Positions 37,606-50,531 of a DNA stretch of 64,000 nt are shown in pieces. Source of the DNA: Neckera pumila (taxonomy: Eukaryota; Streptophyta; Bryopsida; Hypnales; Neckeraceae); contig OZ018417.1 in assembly GCA_963969595.1 (NCBI GenBank), positions 3,722,501 to 3,786,500 on the forward strand, written 5' to 3'. The notes below the pieces were generated by a model, which did not search any database, was not told the DNA's origin, and saw only the letters and a list, made by a program, of their open reading frames with translations. Numbering within the stretch: position 1 is the first letter of the stretch; every line of letters starts with the position of its first letter. The translations under genes and the position numbers were made by a program.

Positions 37606-40600
37606 ATGGCATTCGCCCAGGCGCATAAGACCGGTCGGCCTCTGTCCGTGAACTCGCTGAAGAATGACCTCCCGCGCATTTCGCCATCGCCGTCGCCCTC
37701 CCATCCTGCTGCTACGCCTTCGCACACGCGCACCAAGTCCGCCTCGCCGACCACCACCACTGTCTCGGCCTCCGCCACTAACACGAGGAGGCAGAGCAAT
37801 GGATCTGTTAGACAATCACATGATGGCGGGGGTACATTTTCATGACCTGCTGAGTCCTTGCGTTTGTGTGTCATTGCCTGCTTATTCTTGTCTTCATCCT
37901 TCGTAATTGCGAGAATGCCAGAAACATGAAATGAGTGATAGCTCTCCATAATGTCTTGATTGACGTCACTAGATCACCGGAACTCGATTCCTTCTAGCCT
38001 AGTCCACAAGAGAGGAGGTTTTAGATCTTCTATGTAAGTTCGACATTTGGTAGATTGAGAATGAGAGTATCTCAAGGTTTTTGTCCCCTGAAGCGCCATA
38101 TGAAACGCATTGCCGAGATTTTGAACCGGAGGCATCAGTTTATGAGACATTAGCATTCCCAATCATTCGTTGCACCTCGCGTCCCACTGCTTGGTTATTC
38201 TTATCTCTCAGCATATTCGTGCTTTGTAATCGCTTTCTGCCATATCTTGGTTTTCAACACTAGATCACAGGAGCTTTATTTCTTCTCGCCTATTCTGCAA
38301 GTGAGGAACGTTTTCAGATCTCTGTAAGTTCTAGACTCGTAGATTGAGATTGAGATTGAGAGTGGCTCAAGGTTTATGTCCCATGTAGGTCCATATGCAA
38401 GGCATTGCCGAGATTTTGTCCTGAAGCATTTCAGTTATCTAATTCGAATCCTTATCATCCCCAATTGTCCCGCAAATATTGATGAATAAAGGGTAGTCTC
38501 CACAATCCCGATCTGACTAGCTTCCCAAGGAGAGATTCCATTTTTGAGTTTTCAATGTGTTTAAGTCCATACTAGTTTCGAATGATCTGTAGTCGCGAAG
38601 AACTCTCTTATTGATCTAGTATTCTATGACCAGATGATCAATTCATTGCCTGACTCAAATTAACAGCCACCTTATTTTAACTTCGAGGGTCGCTGGATTA
38701 AGCAATTGCTTCAATCCGAATTCCTCGGATTACCTTTCAGATAGTTAGTTTCCACTATCTCGACGGAAGGTTTGCCTTTTTTGCTACTTGGGAATTTAGG
38801 TCAATGAAGGAAACAGTAATCCATGGCAGTTATATTCTACTCAGTTCTACCATCATCCATTTGGTCCTCGTAGCCAGCGGGATTTTCAGCATAATCGCTA
38901 AAGTGGCGTCACTTGAATGGAGCGCCAGTTCCATGCCGCTGTTACTGGATAGCCAAACCCCTATGCTACCGAATTCCTAGCCCTTGTACTTGTGTCATTT
39001 GTTGGGGGAAACGACAGTTTTCTAAGAATTTCATCTCGTCTTTTTGCAGCGTTCTATCTGATAGGCTTCTCTGTTGTGCATGTACCGATCATAATTCTGA
39101 ATCTATTGCCTTCGGAGGAACTTTACAGGATATTTTAGCCCTCATGAGTTCTCTTTCTACCCTTGCAGCGAGATGCATTTTTGAAGCCCACAGTTTGGCT
39201 TTTTTTATCTTGGTATCGGAAATCGAAAATATCATGCCCTCTTGGTCACATCCTGGTCTGTATCTCGCCCAAAACATGTAATTTTAGGGCAGAGGGTCTA
39301 ACGGATTACGATATCTTTGGCGTTTGCAGTAGCTAACCGAGTGCGAGTAACAGTAAGGTTGCGTCCAAGGAATACAGAAGAATTGGAGGCCGATCTTGAT
39401 TTTGCTGATTGTGTGGAGCTTCAACCTGAGGTATGGATCCATTTATTTAAGAAAACTCTACCTTTCTGTGAACATTTTGGAATGGAACTGTTCAAGATTA
39501 GGAGCAGATAACAGCACTGTGGTTCGTTTGTGCAGCTGAAGAGGTTGAAGCTGCGTAAGAATAACTGGGATTGCGAGACTTATCAATTTGATGAAATTCT
39601 CACGGAGACAGCTTCTCAGAAGCGTGTCTACGAAGTCGTCGCGAAACCTGTTGTAGAGGTTCTGAGCGGACCTTCACATTTTATTTTGCCATCTTCATAG
39701 AATTCGAGGATTATTAACCCATTTCTATGATTCGCTGAAATTTCTAGGGATTTGGCTGTTTCTTTATTGCGGATTTATCTATTCTAGATATGCAATTCCA
39801 GTCTGATACATTCTGTGTTTCCGTTCAGAGCGTTCTTGAAGGGTACAATGGCACCGTCATGGCCTATGGCCAAACAGGAACTGGCAAGACTTTTACGCTC
39901 GGAAAGCTAGGCGATGAAGACACGGCTGAGCGAGGAATTATGGTTCGGGCATTGGAGGATATCTTAGCCAATGTCAACCACGTTGATGATACTGTAACTG
40001 TTTCGTACTTACAGGTACAATTCAACTCTGTGATCCTGTTTTAATGGTTCGGAACTCCTCGTTTTCATTTCTTGAACGTCCGGATAATCGAACCTAAACG
40101 TAAATGCTAAGTCGGGTTGCAGCTCTACATGGAATCAGTACAAGATCTACTAGCACCTGAAAGGGACAATTGCCATATTCAAGAAGACCCTAAGACAGGG
40201 GACGTGTCTGTGCCTGGAGCAACTCAGATACAGCTGACTGATCACCAGAGCTTCTGCAATCTCCTAGACGTCGGTGAAACGAATCGATTTGCTGCCAATA
40301 CAAAACTTAATACAGAGTCCTCGCGGAGTCATGCCATTCTGCTGGTGCGTGGCATTTACTCTGCTGTAGGGTTTATTGGCTCGAAGCACTTGTTCCACTA
40401 TGACTGAAAATTTGACCAAATTATCACGACTGTAATCTCCTTGTAGCCTACGATCTCCAGATTTGGTACGCAATTTGAAGTCTAAGCGACTCTTCTGGAA
40501 CAGTTTAGATATCGAACTGCTGTCATTGCAGGTACAAGTCAAAAAAGCAGTTAGAAATAAGGACCTTCTAATACCTACTGAAAATGGGAATGGAGGCTCG

Positions 40601-43600
40601 AATTCTGCAAAGGGGATGCGTGCACCTACAATTCGAAGAAGCAAACTTCTTATTGTGGATCTCGCTGGTTCAGAGCGTGTTGATAAATCAGGTTTGTTAT
40701 GGATTCCTTTTCCATCCCACTGGTGATCAAGCAGATGTGTGTTAATATGCTATATCTACGTAATGCATCTTTGACGATGCTTGCTTTACATGAATCACAT
40801 TCTCCTCTTCTTGGGCAGTGGCGGGTAACCATGAAATTTTTCTATTGGTTTAACACAGGCAGTGAGGGGCACACATTGGAGGAAGCAAAGTCCATCAACT
40901 TGTCGTTGACAGCGTTGGGGAAATGTATCAATGCTTTAGCGGAAAACAGTCCTCATGTCCCCATTCGGGACTCTAAGTTAACAAGGCTATTGCGTGATTC
41001 CTTCGGTGGTATGACGTTTACTGTCTGTCTTTCTGCCTTTTACTTGTTCCATTTTGTTTCATAGCTTGTAGCAGCGATTGACAGCGTTGAGGAAGTGTGT
41101 CAATGCTTTAGCGGAAAATGTAATCTCTCCTGTAACACGGGAGATTCTGTGGACTTGGGACAGGAAGTTTACTGTAACAAAAGCCTCCTAATTTACGGCC
41201 AAACTCTATTTCCTGAAATTCATCTATATCTCTGACCGCAGGAACGGCTCGTACATCTTTGATTGTTACGATTGGACCCTCACCAAGGCATAGAGGAGAA
41301 ACAACTAGTACTATCATGTTTGGCCAGAGAGTAAGCCGTTGCGTTCCATTTACAATTTTTTGATGTATTCAGTTGGGACATTTTTAGTATGAAACTCTTC
41401 TGTTCTTATCCTTTGACATGGAGCTTTGATAAATTGTAACAGGCAATGAAGGTCGAGAACATGGTAAAACTTAAGGAGGAGTTTGACTATAAAAGTCTTT
41501 GCCGAAGAATGGAAGCTGAACTAGACAGGCTTGTTGCAGAAAATGAGAGGCAGACGAAAGCTCGGCAAGAAAACGATGAAGAACTAGATCGGACAGTAGA
41601 AGAAAGTCGATTGCTTGTTATAGAGGCCGAGAATCGCCTTCAAACTGCTCTAGAAGTACGTCAAACTATTCACGTTCAACGTGGGAGCTTGAGTATGCAC
41701 ACTGTTCATTGAAGACCAAGTTAGCAAGTGCTCAATTCATAAATGAACAGAATCTCTTATCTCCTCATATGTTTAGAGACCATTGAAATTCTTACCATTG
41801 TACACCGTCTGCTGACCGTCTGGTTGGTGTTGTACAGGGTTTGACTTGCACTGTTTCCATTTGTGAGAAATTCTACTTGCTAGTTTCTGTTCTGGCCTGG
41901 CCTATATCTTGTGGTCGTAAACCGAACTGTTTTAATGTTTGCAGTCTATGATGACCGAGAAAATTATCTACGAACAGGAAGTGGAGGAGTTACGGCAGAA
42001 GTGTGAGAAAGGGTGTGAAGAGGTGGAAGAACTTCGGCAGAGGCTGGAAGAAGTTATTCATGTTCGGGATATGTTGCAGGACGAAGTCAAAGTATTGGCA
42101 CTTGAACGCCAGAATGAGCAACAAGAGGTGAGTGGCTGTTATGAACCTCAGTTCAGGACTACGAAATCTCTTTTGAGATGATCGCGCATGTGTACAAGAG
42201 GCTGTTAGTTTTTTTGGATTATAGCTCGGCAATAGTCGCCATCGTTAGCATGCAGAGAATCATTCTGTCGCCCTATTTTGAAAGGAAGAAACCTTTGATC
42301 GGGTTGTTTGTCGTTAGTGACAGGGACCTGCTAAAGAGCACTGTGTTTTGTTTATCTGCTAGCCTCTTGTGTTATAATGTTGATTTGTAGTAACGTTAAA
42401 TCCCTTAGTTATGAGAGATGTAGGATAGTAGGGCATGCAAAGATCGAGCGGTGAGCGATAGCCAAAGGATGTGACGTGCAGATACGCTTACCACAGCAAT
42501 AATTGAATTTATCTGCTTTTGTTGGCTGCGATTTCAGAAACACATTCAAGTAGAGGACCTAAAGATGCACAAAGAGAAAATGGAAAAGCATCGTAAGGAA
42601 AGGAAAGAGCAGATCGAGAAACATGAAAAGGAACTGGGAGAAGCGCGGGCCAATCTAAAGCTTGAGCGTTCACATCGTGAACGCTTGGAGGAGGAGCTGG
42701 GCAACCAGCGTCTCCAGCTTGCGCAGTTTGAGCGCATGGAGAAGGACCTCCGGGCTGCCACGCCTCAAATCCAACGTGATTCGGAGGTGAGTGGTTCCTA
42801 GTGATCTTCTCAGACTGTAACTCACGCACTACTCGCACTATTCCCGCATCAGCCATCAACAAGTGCTGATTTAATCTGAGTGTTGTAACTTTGTTTGCAT
42901 CTTATCAAGTTATGATGAATCTGCTCTTCACCTGCCTTGATATGATTGGTTAAGTGCCTATCGCTTGCAGTCGTGCTCCTTTGCATTTTCGAATAAGTTT
43001 AAGCTAGTTTGTGGTTTTCCCAGACAAATTTTCCCATTCAAATGATTGTTTTCTTCAGACTTCTGGTCACCCTGTCTCCAATGGTCGTGAGGTTAAATAG
43101 TTTTTTAAATTTTCAGAGTGTGACCCATGCATGGCAGAAAGATCCCTGTAGCGAGGAAAGTGTCGTTCTAAAAGTAGTTCTTAGATTTTTTCATCACATT
43201 TCTTTCAGAACTTTGACAAGTAACAATCAGGTTTGTCTTGTTTGTGGAATCTATGAAACATGCGCTGATATGTGTTAACTGATATTTTGAGCAGCAGTCT
43301 AATTTTCAAAGCCTTGAGATCGAGGAGCTTCGAGCACGGCTGGAAAAGGAACGCCAGGAGCTCGACCACTCTGATGACCAAAGTGTTCAGATTGCGGAAC
43401 TTCGAGCACAACTGGAGAAGGAACGCCGGAAGCTGGAACAGGCTGATGAACAAAGCGTAGAAATTGCGGAACTTCAAACATTGCTAGATAATGAACGTCA
43501 GAAGGTCTTACATTTTGAAGAGCAAACCATCGAGATTGCAGAGCTCCGGACACTGCTGGAAAATGAACGTCAGAACCGTGATCAGCTGGAACAAGAGCTC

Positions 43601-46173
43601 AGGGTTGCCAAAACACAGATGTCTAAAAGAAATGTAAATGGTAGTCTGACAAGGCAACAAGGCGATGAACTTCTGACGGTGAGACATAAATTGGACGAGG
43701 AGTTAAGGGAGAGGGAGAGACTAGAGGAGGAAGTTCGGCATCTTAAAGAGCAAGTTTCTGTCCTTACTGAGGAGCATGATGAGGTAGTTAATCACGGCCA
43801 TCTTCTTAACAACTGCACACCATGTCAGACTCTTCGTATATTATTGGACCAAAGACTGAGAAGTTGTACTATTGTGGATACGTTTTGGAATTGCTGACAT
43901 TGGTGCTATGGCTTTGATCTCACAAGATGTTTTGGCTCTCAATTACTGAACTCTTTTTCTTGCTGATACAATGGTGGTAGCATTCACGGAGAATAATGAC
44001 GAATGGAGGTTCGGGTAGAAGCTCACTTGGTTCGGAAAGCCCTCTTATAAGCCTGAGCAAGCCTAACCATATGCGTGATACCATCAATGGCCAGAGAGCA
44101 ACCATCGCCAAGCTCTTCGAGCAAGGTAGGGCTTACCATATATTTTATGCCAGATAGAACGACTCTTTGGCTTTATTTGTGTTGACGCTTGAATTTCTTT
44201 GAAAAGAACATTCAGCTTAATCAAATATGATCAGTATGCAGAAATCTTTCTACTTTCGTATTGGTTCTACGGACTGTCGAGACCATCATGTTCTAAATTT
44301 CGAATTTTGGTTGCATGACATGGAATTTATGCAACTGTTCAAAGAGTTGATTTACTGTTCAAAATTTCTGAATTTACAATCGTTCGTTTGGTGGTTTATA
44401 GTTGGCCTTCACAAGATACTTTCGTTGTTGGAATCTGAGGATGTTGATGTTCGCGTCCACGCTGTTAAGGTCGTGGCAAATCTTGCGGCCGAAGGTAACT
44501 CTCTCCGTCTTTAGTTGAAACGTCATCCCTGGTTGGCCTATTTATTTTAGTTGCAGAAAAAGCAACCACGTCTTGAGAAAGTGCGAGGGTCGGCTATTTT
44601 AGACTCTCTGGACTTCGAGCAATGAAGAATGTTGACATTGCGTTTCTATGAGCCCCTTCCGTTGCGACTCAAGATTGGAAATTTTGCTCCATTATTGGCA
44701 TTGTTACATTACAGTTGCTGTAAAATCACAGCTTGTGTTCCGTGCTTATTAGTTTTCTGATGCACCATTAGATGCAATGTTTAATTCCATAATACTTAAC
44801 TCATGTGTGACTGTCATTTCAGAAGCCAACCAAGAGAAAATTGTAGAGGCTGGGGGGTTAGGATCCTTGCTCATGCTTCTACAGAGCTCAGAAGATGAGA
44901 CTATCAGGCGTGTAGCGGCTGGCGCTGTGGCCAACCTTGCCATGAATGGTAACTTATTAATCTGGCAGTGTCCTGGATCTTCTTTTACCTAGAGCTGATG
45001 TTTTCATTGCATATTTCTGGTTGGAAAGGAGTTCACCTTCTTTGTTTTGAATGCAGAAACAAACCAGGAGTTAATTATGTCTCAAGGTGGAATAGGTCTT
45101 CTTGCTCGAACAGCGGACGATGCTGAAGACCCGCAAACACTGCGAATGGTTGCTGGTGCTATAGCAAACTTATGCGGCAATGGTACTTCTCCTTCCCATT
45201 TGTTATCTGCAAATGCCACCAGGTTTCTGTTCAGTTCTGCACTTCCTTTAAGTCTTCCACATGGCATACCGCTTGTGTCACTGGATGCTTGCATATTTTC
45301 GTGGATTCTTGGTGGGTGATGCCTTCCGAGGATAGAAGATTTCAACAGTGAGGTTTCATTGTCTTTGGAATCGTGCAGACAAGCTCCAAGTCAAACTGAG
45401 AGAGGAGGGTGGCATTCGTGCACTCCTTGGTATGGTTCGATCAAGGCATCCTGACGTGCTGGCCCAAGTTGCGAGGGGAATCGCAAACTTTGCCAAGTGT
45501 GAATCACGGGGTGCTGCTCAAGGTAACGTGTAACGTATTAGTGCTTATTCATGTCATGATGTAATCTACCTCATACTTGTTGAATTTGAGGCATTTTGGA
45601 TTAACTCTCTATTGAACATCTGTAGGTTACAAGTTGGGCAGGTCTTTACTTATTGATGATGGAGCCTTACCCTGGATTGTGGCCAATGCTAACAACGAAG
45701 CATCACCCATACGCCGTCACATTGAACTAGCTCTTTGTCACTTAGCCCAGCATGGTACGGGACAGTCGTCTCTCTTCACCTCGTGTCACTTGTGTTTATC
45801 TGCTTGTATTTGGGAGGAAATTTTTGCAATAGTTGCATGAACTTATTTTTTTGGTTGGAAGGTACTTGACGAGGGAAATATGTAACTAAAGCTCATATCC
45901 ACCAAAGGGTGATTATTTGCTCTGACGAATAATCGAATATCATAACAAACTGCGGTCTACCGGTATTTGCGATCAGGACACCTAACACTTGGTTAATGTC
46001 ATGATTTTGCAGAAGTGAACGCCAAGGATCTTGTTTTAGGCGGGGCCTTGTGGGAACTGGTACGAATTTCTCGAGAGTGTTCTAGAGAAGACATCCGAAA
46101 CCTTGCCCAACGCACTTTAAATGCCAGTGGCACTTTCCAAGTAGAATTAAGGCGTCTTCATTTAGTATATTAA
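37606..46173 (+). CDS. ARK: Armadillo-repeat kinesin (plant ARK type), 1104 residues, 19 coding exons
   Basis: Exons: 37606-37831, 39330-39430, 39536-39658, 39829-40014, 40123-40344, 40532-40691, 40859-41008, 41242-41330, 41443-41655, 41945-42127, 42538-42786, 43295-43783, 43981-44125, 44402-44494, 44823-44948, 45057-45182, 45379-45522, 45626-45754 and 46013-46173. All are GT-AG and in phase. Residues 1-75 are a basic Ser/Thr/Pro-rich head. The N-terminal motor spans about 77-425: VRLRPRN, P-loop GQTGTGKT (164-171), switch I SSRSH (278-282), switch II DLAGSE (329-334), [13 protein letters not shown], and the neck [20 protein letters not shown] long coiled coil follows (about 440-790), including four 24-residue repeats. 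Armadillo repeats (about 847-1104) include [44 protein letters not shown] and [13 protein letters not shown] kinesins are plus-end-directed microtubule motors of plants needed for tip growth, microtubule dynamics and organelle positioning. All catalytic motifs are intact, so the gene looks functional. A small missed exon cannot be excluded. Confidence 0.95.
37967..38437. repeat. Tandem duplication inside kinesin intron 1 (291-bp period)
   Basis: CACTAGATCAC followed by GGA..T.GATTCCTTCT-like sequence occurs at 37967 and 38258. Both copies continue through AGATTGAGA, CTCAAGGTTT, TGTCCC and GCATTGCCGAGATTTTG. The second copy has an extra GAGATT unit. It lies wholly in the 1.5-kb first intron. 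Confidence 0.75.
41075..41119 (+). other. Partial copy of kinesin exon 7 in the following intron, possible poison exon
   Basis: The 41 bases at 41078-41118 match exon 7 bases 40906-40946 with only three differences. The copy is preceded by TTGTAGCAG and followed by GTAATC, so 41075-41119 (45 bases) has both splice signals. Inclusion between exons 7 and 8 would make an in-frame TGA at the junction with exon 8. No transcript evidence is available. Confidence 0.5.
43319..43606 (+). repeat. Four in-frame 72-bp repeats in the kinesin coiled coil
   Basis: Units begin at 43319, 43391, 43463 and 43535, exactly 72 bases apart, each encoding 24 residues starting I.EL, for example [17 protein letters not shown] and [17 protein letters not shown]. 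They lie in exon 12, residues 643-738, and lengthen the stalk. Confidence 0.9.
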
Positions 46174-47092
46174 ATTCAAAAAATAAAAAACCATTCATCT
46201 CCTGAATCAGGGTTAATTTCTTGCCCTCCAGCCATGTCGCTCATGTGCGATCGTCTGTAAGATAAAGACGCCAGTTTATACTCCTCCTTGCTATATTTTT
46301 CTACTTGTGTTTCATAGTTTACTATAATAAGAACGATTTGTCAAATCTCCAGTCCTCACTTGGATGGATTTGGCAAAATGCAGTAAAAAAGAAACCCAAA
46401 TTTTCTGTACTCTTGTTGTAAAGGCCTGAAGTAGGTTAGTTATTGGCGATAGATCGCCAAAGATATGCTGCTCCTAATTTATCTGTCAGGTCATTAGTCA
46501 GGTAGTTTCCAGTTTTCCTTGTCATCTCTTTGTGTTATTAAGTTGGTTCCTGCTGCCACGATGACCATAATTCCATTTCAACTAGGTTTAATTAACGACA
46601 TCCTCAGTTTATGCTGTGTTTGTCAATGCTAGGTCTATTAACGATAATGTAGAATATGTTCACGTCACCCATGATTTCTTTGAAACATCAACAACAATCT
46701 TCCAATGATAATCATGATCATAAGAATAGGAATTAACTGTCTCACCATTATCTGAGATTTTTTCTATGGGTACGCAGATGGGTCAATGGTTGCTAAACCA
46801 ATGCACATTTCATTCTATAGCCACTTACTTTCACCACAATTATCCATGATGTGTCTTTCATTATTCTTGATGTGGTTTATGTTGCCATGAACTCTGTGGC
46901 CTGTGACACATTTGTCTAAAGTGACCCACACAATCTTGGCCGATGCAGCTGTGCTGATTCTGAATCTTTTATGATGAGAAGAACAGGATTCGAGTGAAGG
47001 AGCATGTCAGTTTTACTACTGGTGAACTTCTCATGACAGTGATGAATTCCGTAATGGTACAACATGATACATCATACTGTTGATACGACAAC

Positions 47093-47224
47093 CTTATAAA
47101 CCTATTTAACCCAATTTTCATGATAATGATGATGATCTTATAAACCTTTTTAACCCAATTTTTATGATAATGATGACAACCTTATAAGCCTCTTCAACCC
47201 AACATACATGATAGTGATGAATTA
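47093..47224. repeat. 44-bp tandem repeat, three copies
   Basis: CTTATAAACCT.TTTAACCC followed by TGATAATGATGA recurs at 47093, 47137 and 47181. A diverged CTTATAAATCTCTTCAACC follows near 47260. Confidence 0.75.
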
Positions 47225-47976
47225 CGCAATGATACGAGAGGTTGCTGATATGACCACCTTATAAATCTCTTCAACCTTTGGGTCATTACAAGGAATTAGA
47301 CTTGTTGAAACATTTTTCACTAAAATTTTAAAGCATTAATGCATTTTCATTCACATTTTTTCTGATTGTTTGGCATTAGTTGCAAATTTTGAAGATGAGA
47401 ATTTTGGTCAATGGAAGTATAATAAATGCATCCCAACTTCAAAATGTTCATTTTAAGTATATTAATGAATTTGATATCCCTAGTTGTAGATTTTGTCAAA
47501 GGATTTCTTTTAGAGCATTGATAGTTGTCACCATACACCACTTTGTTTGTTATGTTTCATAGACTAAAAGCTAAAGACTTCTGACTCATAACTTTAATGT
47601 GAGCAAGGATAGGGACTTCTAATGTTGTTTAGATATCATGTAGTTGATAATATAATTAAAGAATAGGATCTCAACATTCATGGCATATGAATTACCTAGT
47701 AGGTTTAGGTATTTCATAGGAAACAAAAATCTAACTTCATTTAAGAATTACATTTGCAATGGATTTTTTAAACTTATCTACAATATGAATGTTGCAATTT
47801 CTCTATAGTATGAATTTTATCAGTACAACGATATGAAAACTTTTTAAGCTGCTTTCTTGCAAGTCAAGAAACCTTACTTAGTTGAAATAGCAATAAAGCA
47901 ATTCATTATGGTTTTGAAGTTTGACTAAATGCTCATAGACTCCATCCTTACAAATACAAATTTAAAGAAGTATAAA

Positions 47977-48138
47977 TATATTGACCAAAGTAAAGATTCT
48001 CAAACCTTGCCACTTGTGCTACAACTGAAGGTATCATTGCTTCTTGAAGAAGTCTACATATATTGACCAAAGTAGAGATTTTCAAAGCTTGCTATTTGTG
48101 CTACAAGGTATCATTATTTCTTTCTAATTGGCTACCTT
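47977..48138. repeat. 82-bp tandem duplication
   Basis: TATATTGACCAAAGTA at 47977 recurs at 48059. Both copies continue with GATT.TCAAA, CTTGC.A.TTGTGCTACAA and GGTATCATT. Confidence 0.7.
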
Positions 48139-48680
48139 AATCAAAAGGTTTTGGTCTTGACGGTCAAAAGACTGTCAATTGCTCCACAGGTATTTTGCAG
48201 GGTTGGAATATGTTTTTGGTTTGATTTCCCAATTTGACTTATTGATGTTGGGATGGATTGCTTGATTGACATTGGAGGCTAAATTGTTAGAGTTTGAAGA
48301 ATGTGACTTACATTTAAAATTCATTCTATTAGAATTACCTACATAGGCAATAAGTAGACCCGTAGTTAGCTTCTTGGCTTGAGTGGCTAAGAGAAAATTG
48401 ACCCCCTCGATGCTTCTTTAATCACCCCCTAAAAAAAACCTTGGAACGTATTATTTATCAAGTGATGATAAATTTTGGAATGTTGGAAGTCATATACAAA
48501 ATCAAAGACCCTAAATTAGCTCAACAAACATATAGTTATCGAAACCACACGAAACAGAAGAAATAATTTACAATATTTCCAAGGGGAACTTGGCCAAGCC
48601 AATTAAAGGATCACATCTCCCTTATAGCACTGTTTACCGATGAGTCAAGGGCCCCTTTGGCATCCTCGAAAGGAAACCCA

Positions 48681-49607
48681 TTAACCCCTAAAGTTCTATG
48701 ACCATGTTTTCACCAAAAACACTCAAAAATTGTCATTTTTAGAACAAGTCCCTAATTTTTGAAAAAAAAAAAATTTGACACATGTAACTGTAGGATCTTG
48801 TAGTATACTGACTTGAGGACATGTGGTAAAAGTTCAGAATTTTTCACAGCGTGGATTGCAAGATATAAGCATTCAAATTCACTGAAATCATTTTTTTGGC
48901 CCTGCAAAAAAATAGGGCAGTTGCACTTCACTCACTTTTCTATAAAAAAAAATGTACAAAATGGTGGTGCTTCTTTGGATTCATTTTTCTAAACAAGTTG
49001 GCCACATGCTTGAAAAATCTCAGACAATTTGGAATTGTACAACATATAGAAAAAAATAGTAAATAGATAGTAGTAGAGAATGATTTAAAATACTGAATTG
49101 TTAATGTTTTATTTATGGAATTGAAAAATGCCAATCCCAATGGTCAAAAATGTTGTAAGATACAATCTATACCCAATGTTTATATATATTTTTCATACTA
49201 AAAATCGAATTAAAGAAATGAGTCCAAAGTTTATTTTAGAGTAAAAAATCCATAACTGCCCGCAAACTGAAAACCCTCATAACTTTCATCTCATTGATTA
49301 AAATAGAATGATTCAAAGCTTTCCACGTATATATCAATCTAAAAAAACAATTTCAAAGTTTTATTTTTGAGAAAAGTGATTTTTTCTAATTTGCCTTGGG
49401 CTGCCTATGTACAAAAAACAACAACATATTTGGCCATAACTTTTGACATGTTTCCAAATGTCATGAAATTCAGTGCATATGAAAGATATTCCTTGTCCTC
49501 ACCTTCTATTAAAATTTGGGCCAAAATAATGGAAGTCTCTAGTTACACGTACCTTCGCAAAATTTCTATGTAGCCAAAAAAATACATGTTGGTCCTCTAG
49601 GGGTTAA
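48681..49607. mobile_element. TTAA-bounded non-autonomous element, copy E
   Basis: It begins TTAACCCCTAAAGTTC and ends GTCCTCTAGGGGTTAA. It has the same subfamily and orientation as copy D, sharing ACATGTAACTGTAGGATC, CAACATATAG and GATTCAAAGCTTTCCA. There is no transposase frame. It probably inserted into older repeat DNA. Confidence 0.85.
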
Positions 49608-50523
49608 GGTGGACCAACCTAATTCCGTCTCCAACCCATTTCCGTCACCTTGTTTTTGGCCCCATTTCCACCCATTCTGCCATCCAAATCTATCCAGAAA
49701 TGAGCCAATTCTATCTAGAAATCTGACAAGATCAGTGCATTTATGTCATTTAGGGTAATGTGGCAATAGCTGATTGGTGAATATCTAGATGCTTATAGGG
49801 ACATAAGAAGGTGGTTATGGGTTGTTACTAGGGCGTTTATGACCCTAGTCATGGGCGCTTTAGTAATTTAGGGCTGAACACTTCAAAAATTCACACAAAT
49901 TACAATTTTGATCAAAAAATTCTAATTTCACTTAGGTTTGATTCATGAAACATGCACACACCTCTGAAAAATATGTGCCTCTCATGAAATTGGCCCCAAG
50001 ATAGTCAAATTGCAAATCAGGGTGGTAATAGGTTGATCTACCTTAAGTGAATAAAATTGTCTTCAATGACTCTTCAACCAACCCCAATCCTTCCTTTTGC
50101 ATCCTTGAAAAGGAACCCTATTCAATAAACTAAAATGTCTTGTACGGCTCCTCAACCAACCTTAATCCTTGAATGAATTGATAAATCCCTCCCAAATAGC
50201 CACAAGCATCTAACAAAGCATAATACCTTGCAAGCGTTGGGAGGATTGATTGCTTGGTTATATATGTTATGCTTTTGCATTAAAATTTTAGGCGAGGGAA
50301 GATTGACCCCCTCATTGCTCCAACTAAGGGTAATTGTAAAAAATCCCCCCCTACTTCATGTTTTTTATTTCTTCATTTCTTCATGCCTCCTAATTAATTT
50401 GGGGCCTCTGATTGCAAATTTAAATTCAAAATTTCCTTTATCATGTGTTGCAAATAAAAAATTCCAATGTTTTTGGGAAAACACTGGGGGGGGGGGGGGG
50501 GGTCAAAATCTTAGGACTGTTAC
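49608..50523. other. Gene-free stretch with a G homopolymer
   Basis: No gene is supported. A run of about 16 G lies near 50487-50502, close to the tRNA-like gene. The sequence around 49640-49690 (CCATTTCC, CATCCAAATCTAT) resembles 10085-10140. Confidence 0.45.
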
Positions 50524-50528
50524 AAAAA
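50524..50528 (-). terminator. Pol III T-run terminator for the tRNA-like gene
   Basis: On the minus strand five T residues begin 3 bases after the 3' end of the tRNA-like cloverleaf. A run of at least four T is the normal RNA polymerase III stop signal. Confidence 0.55.
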
Positions 50529-50531
50529 GGA

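Larger units (their letters stand above)
46174..48680. other. 3' flank of the kinesin and gene-free stretch
   Basis: An AATAAA at 46182-46187 lies very close to the stop codon. No further gene is supported. The stretch contains two small tandem repeats (47093-47224 and 47977-48138) and otherwise AT-rich DNA. Confidence 0.5.
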
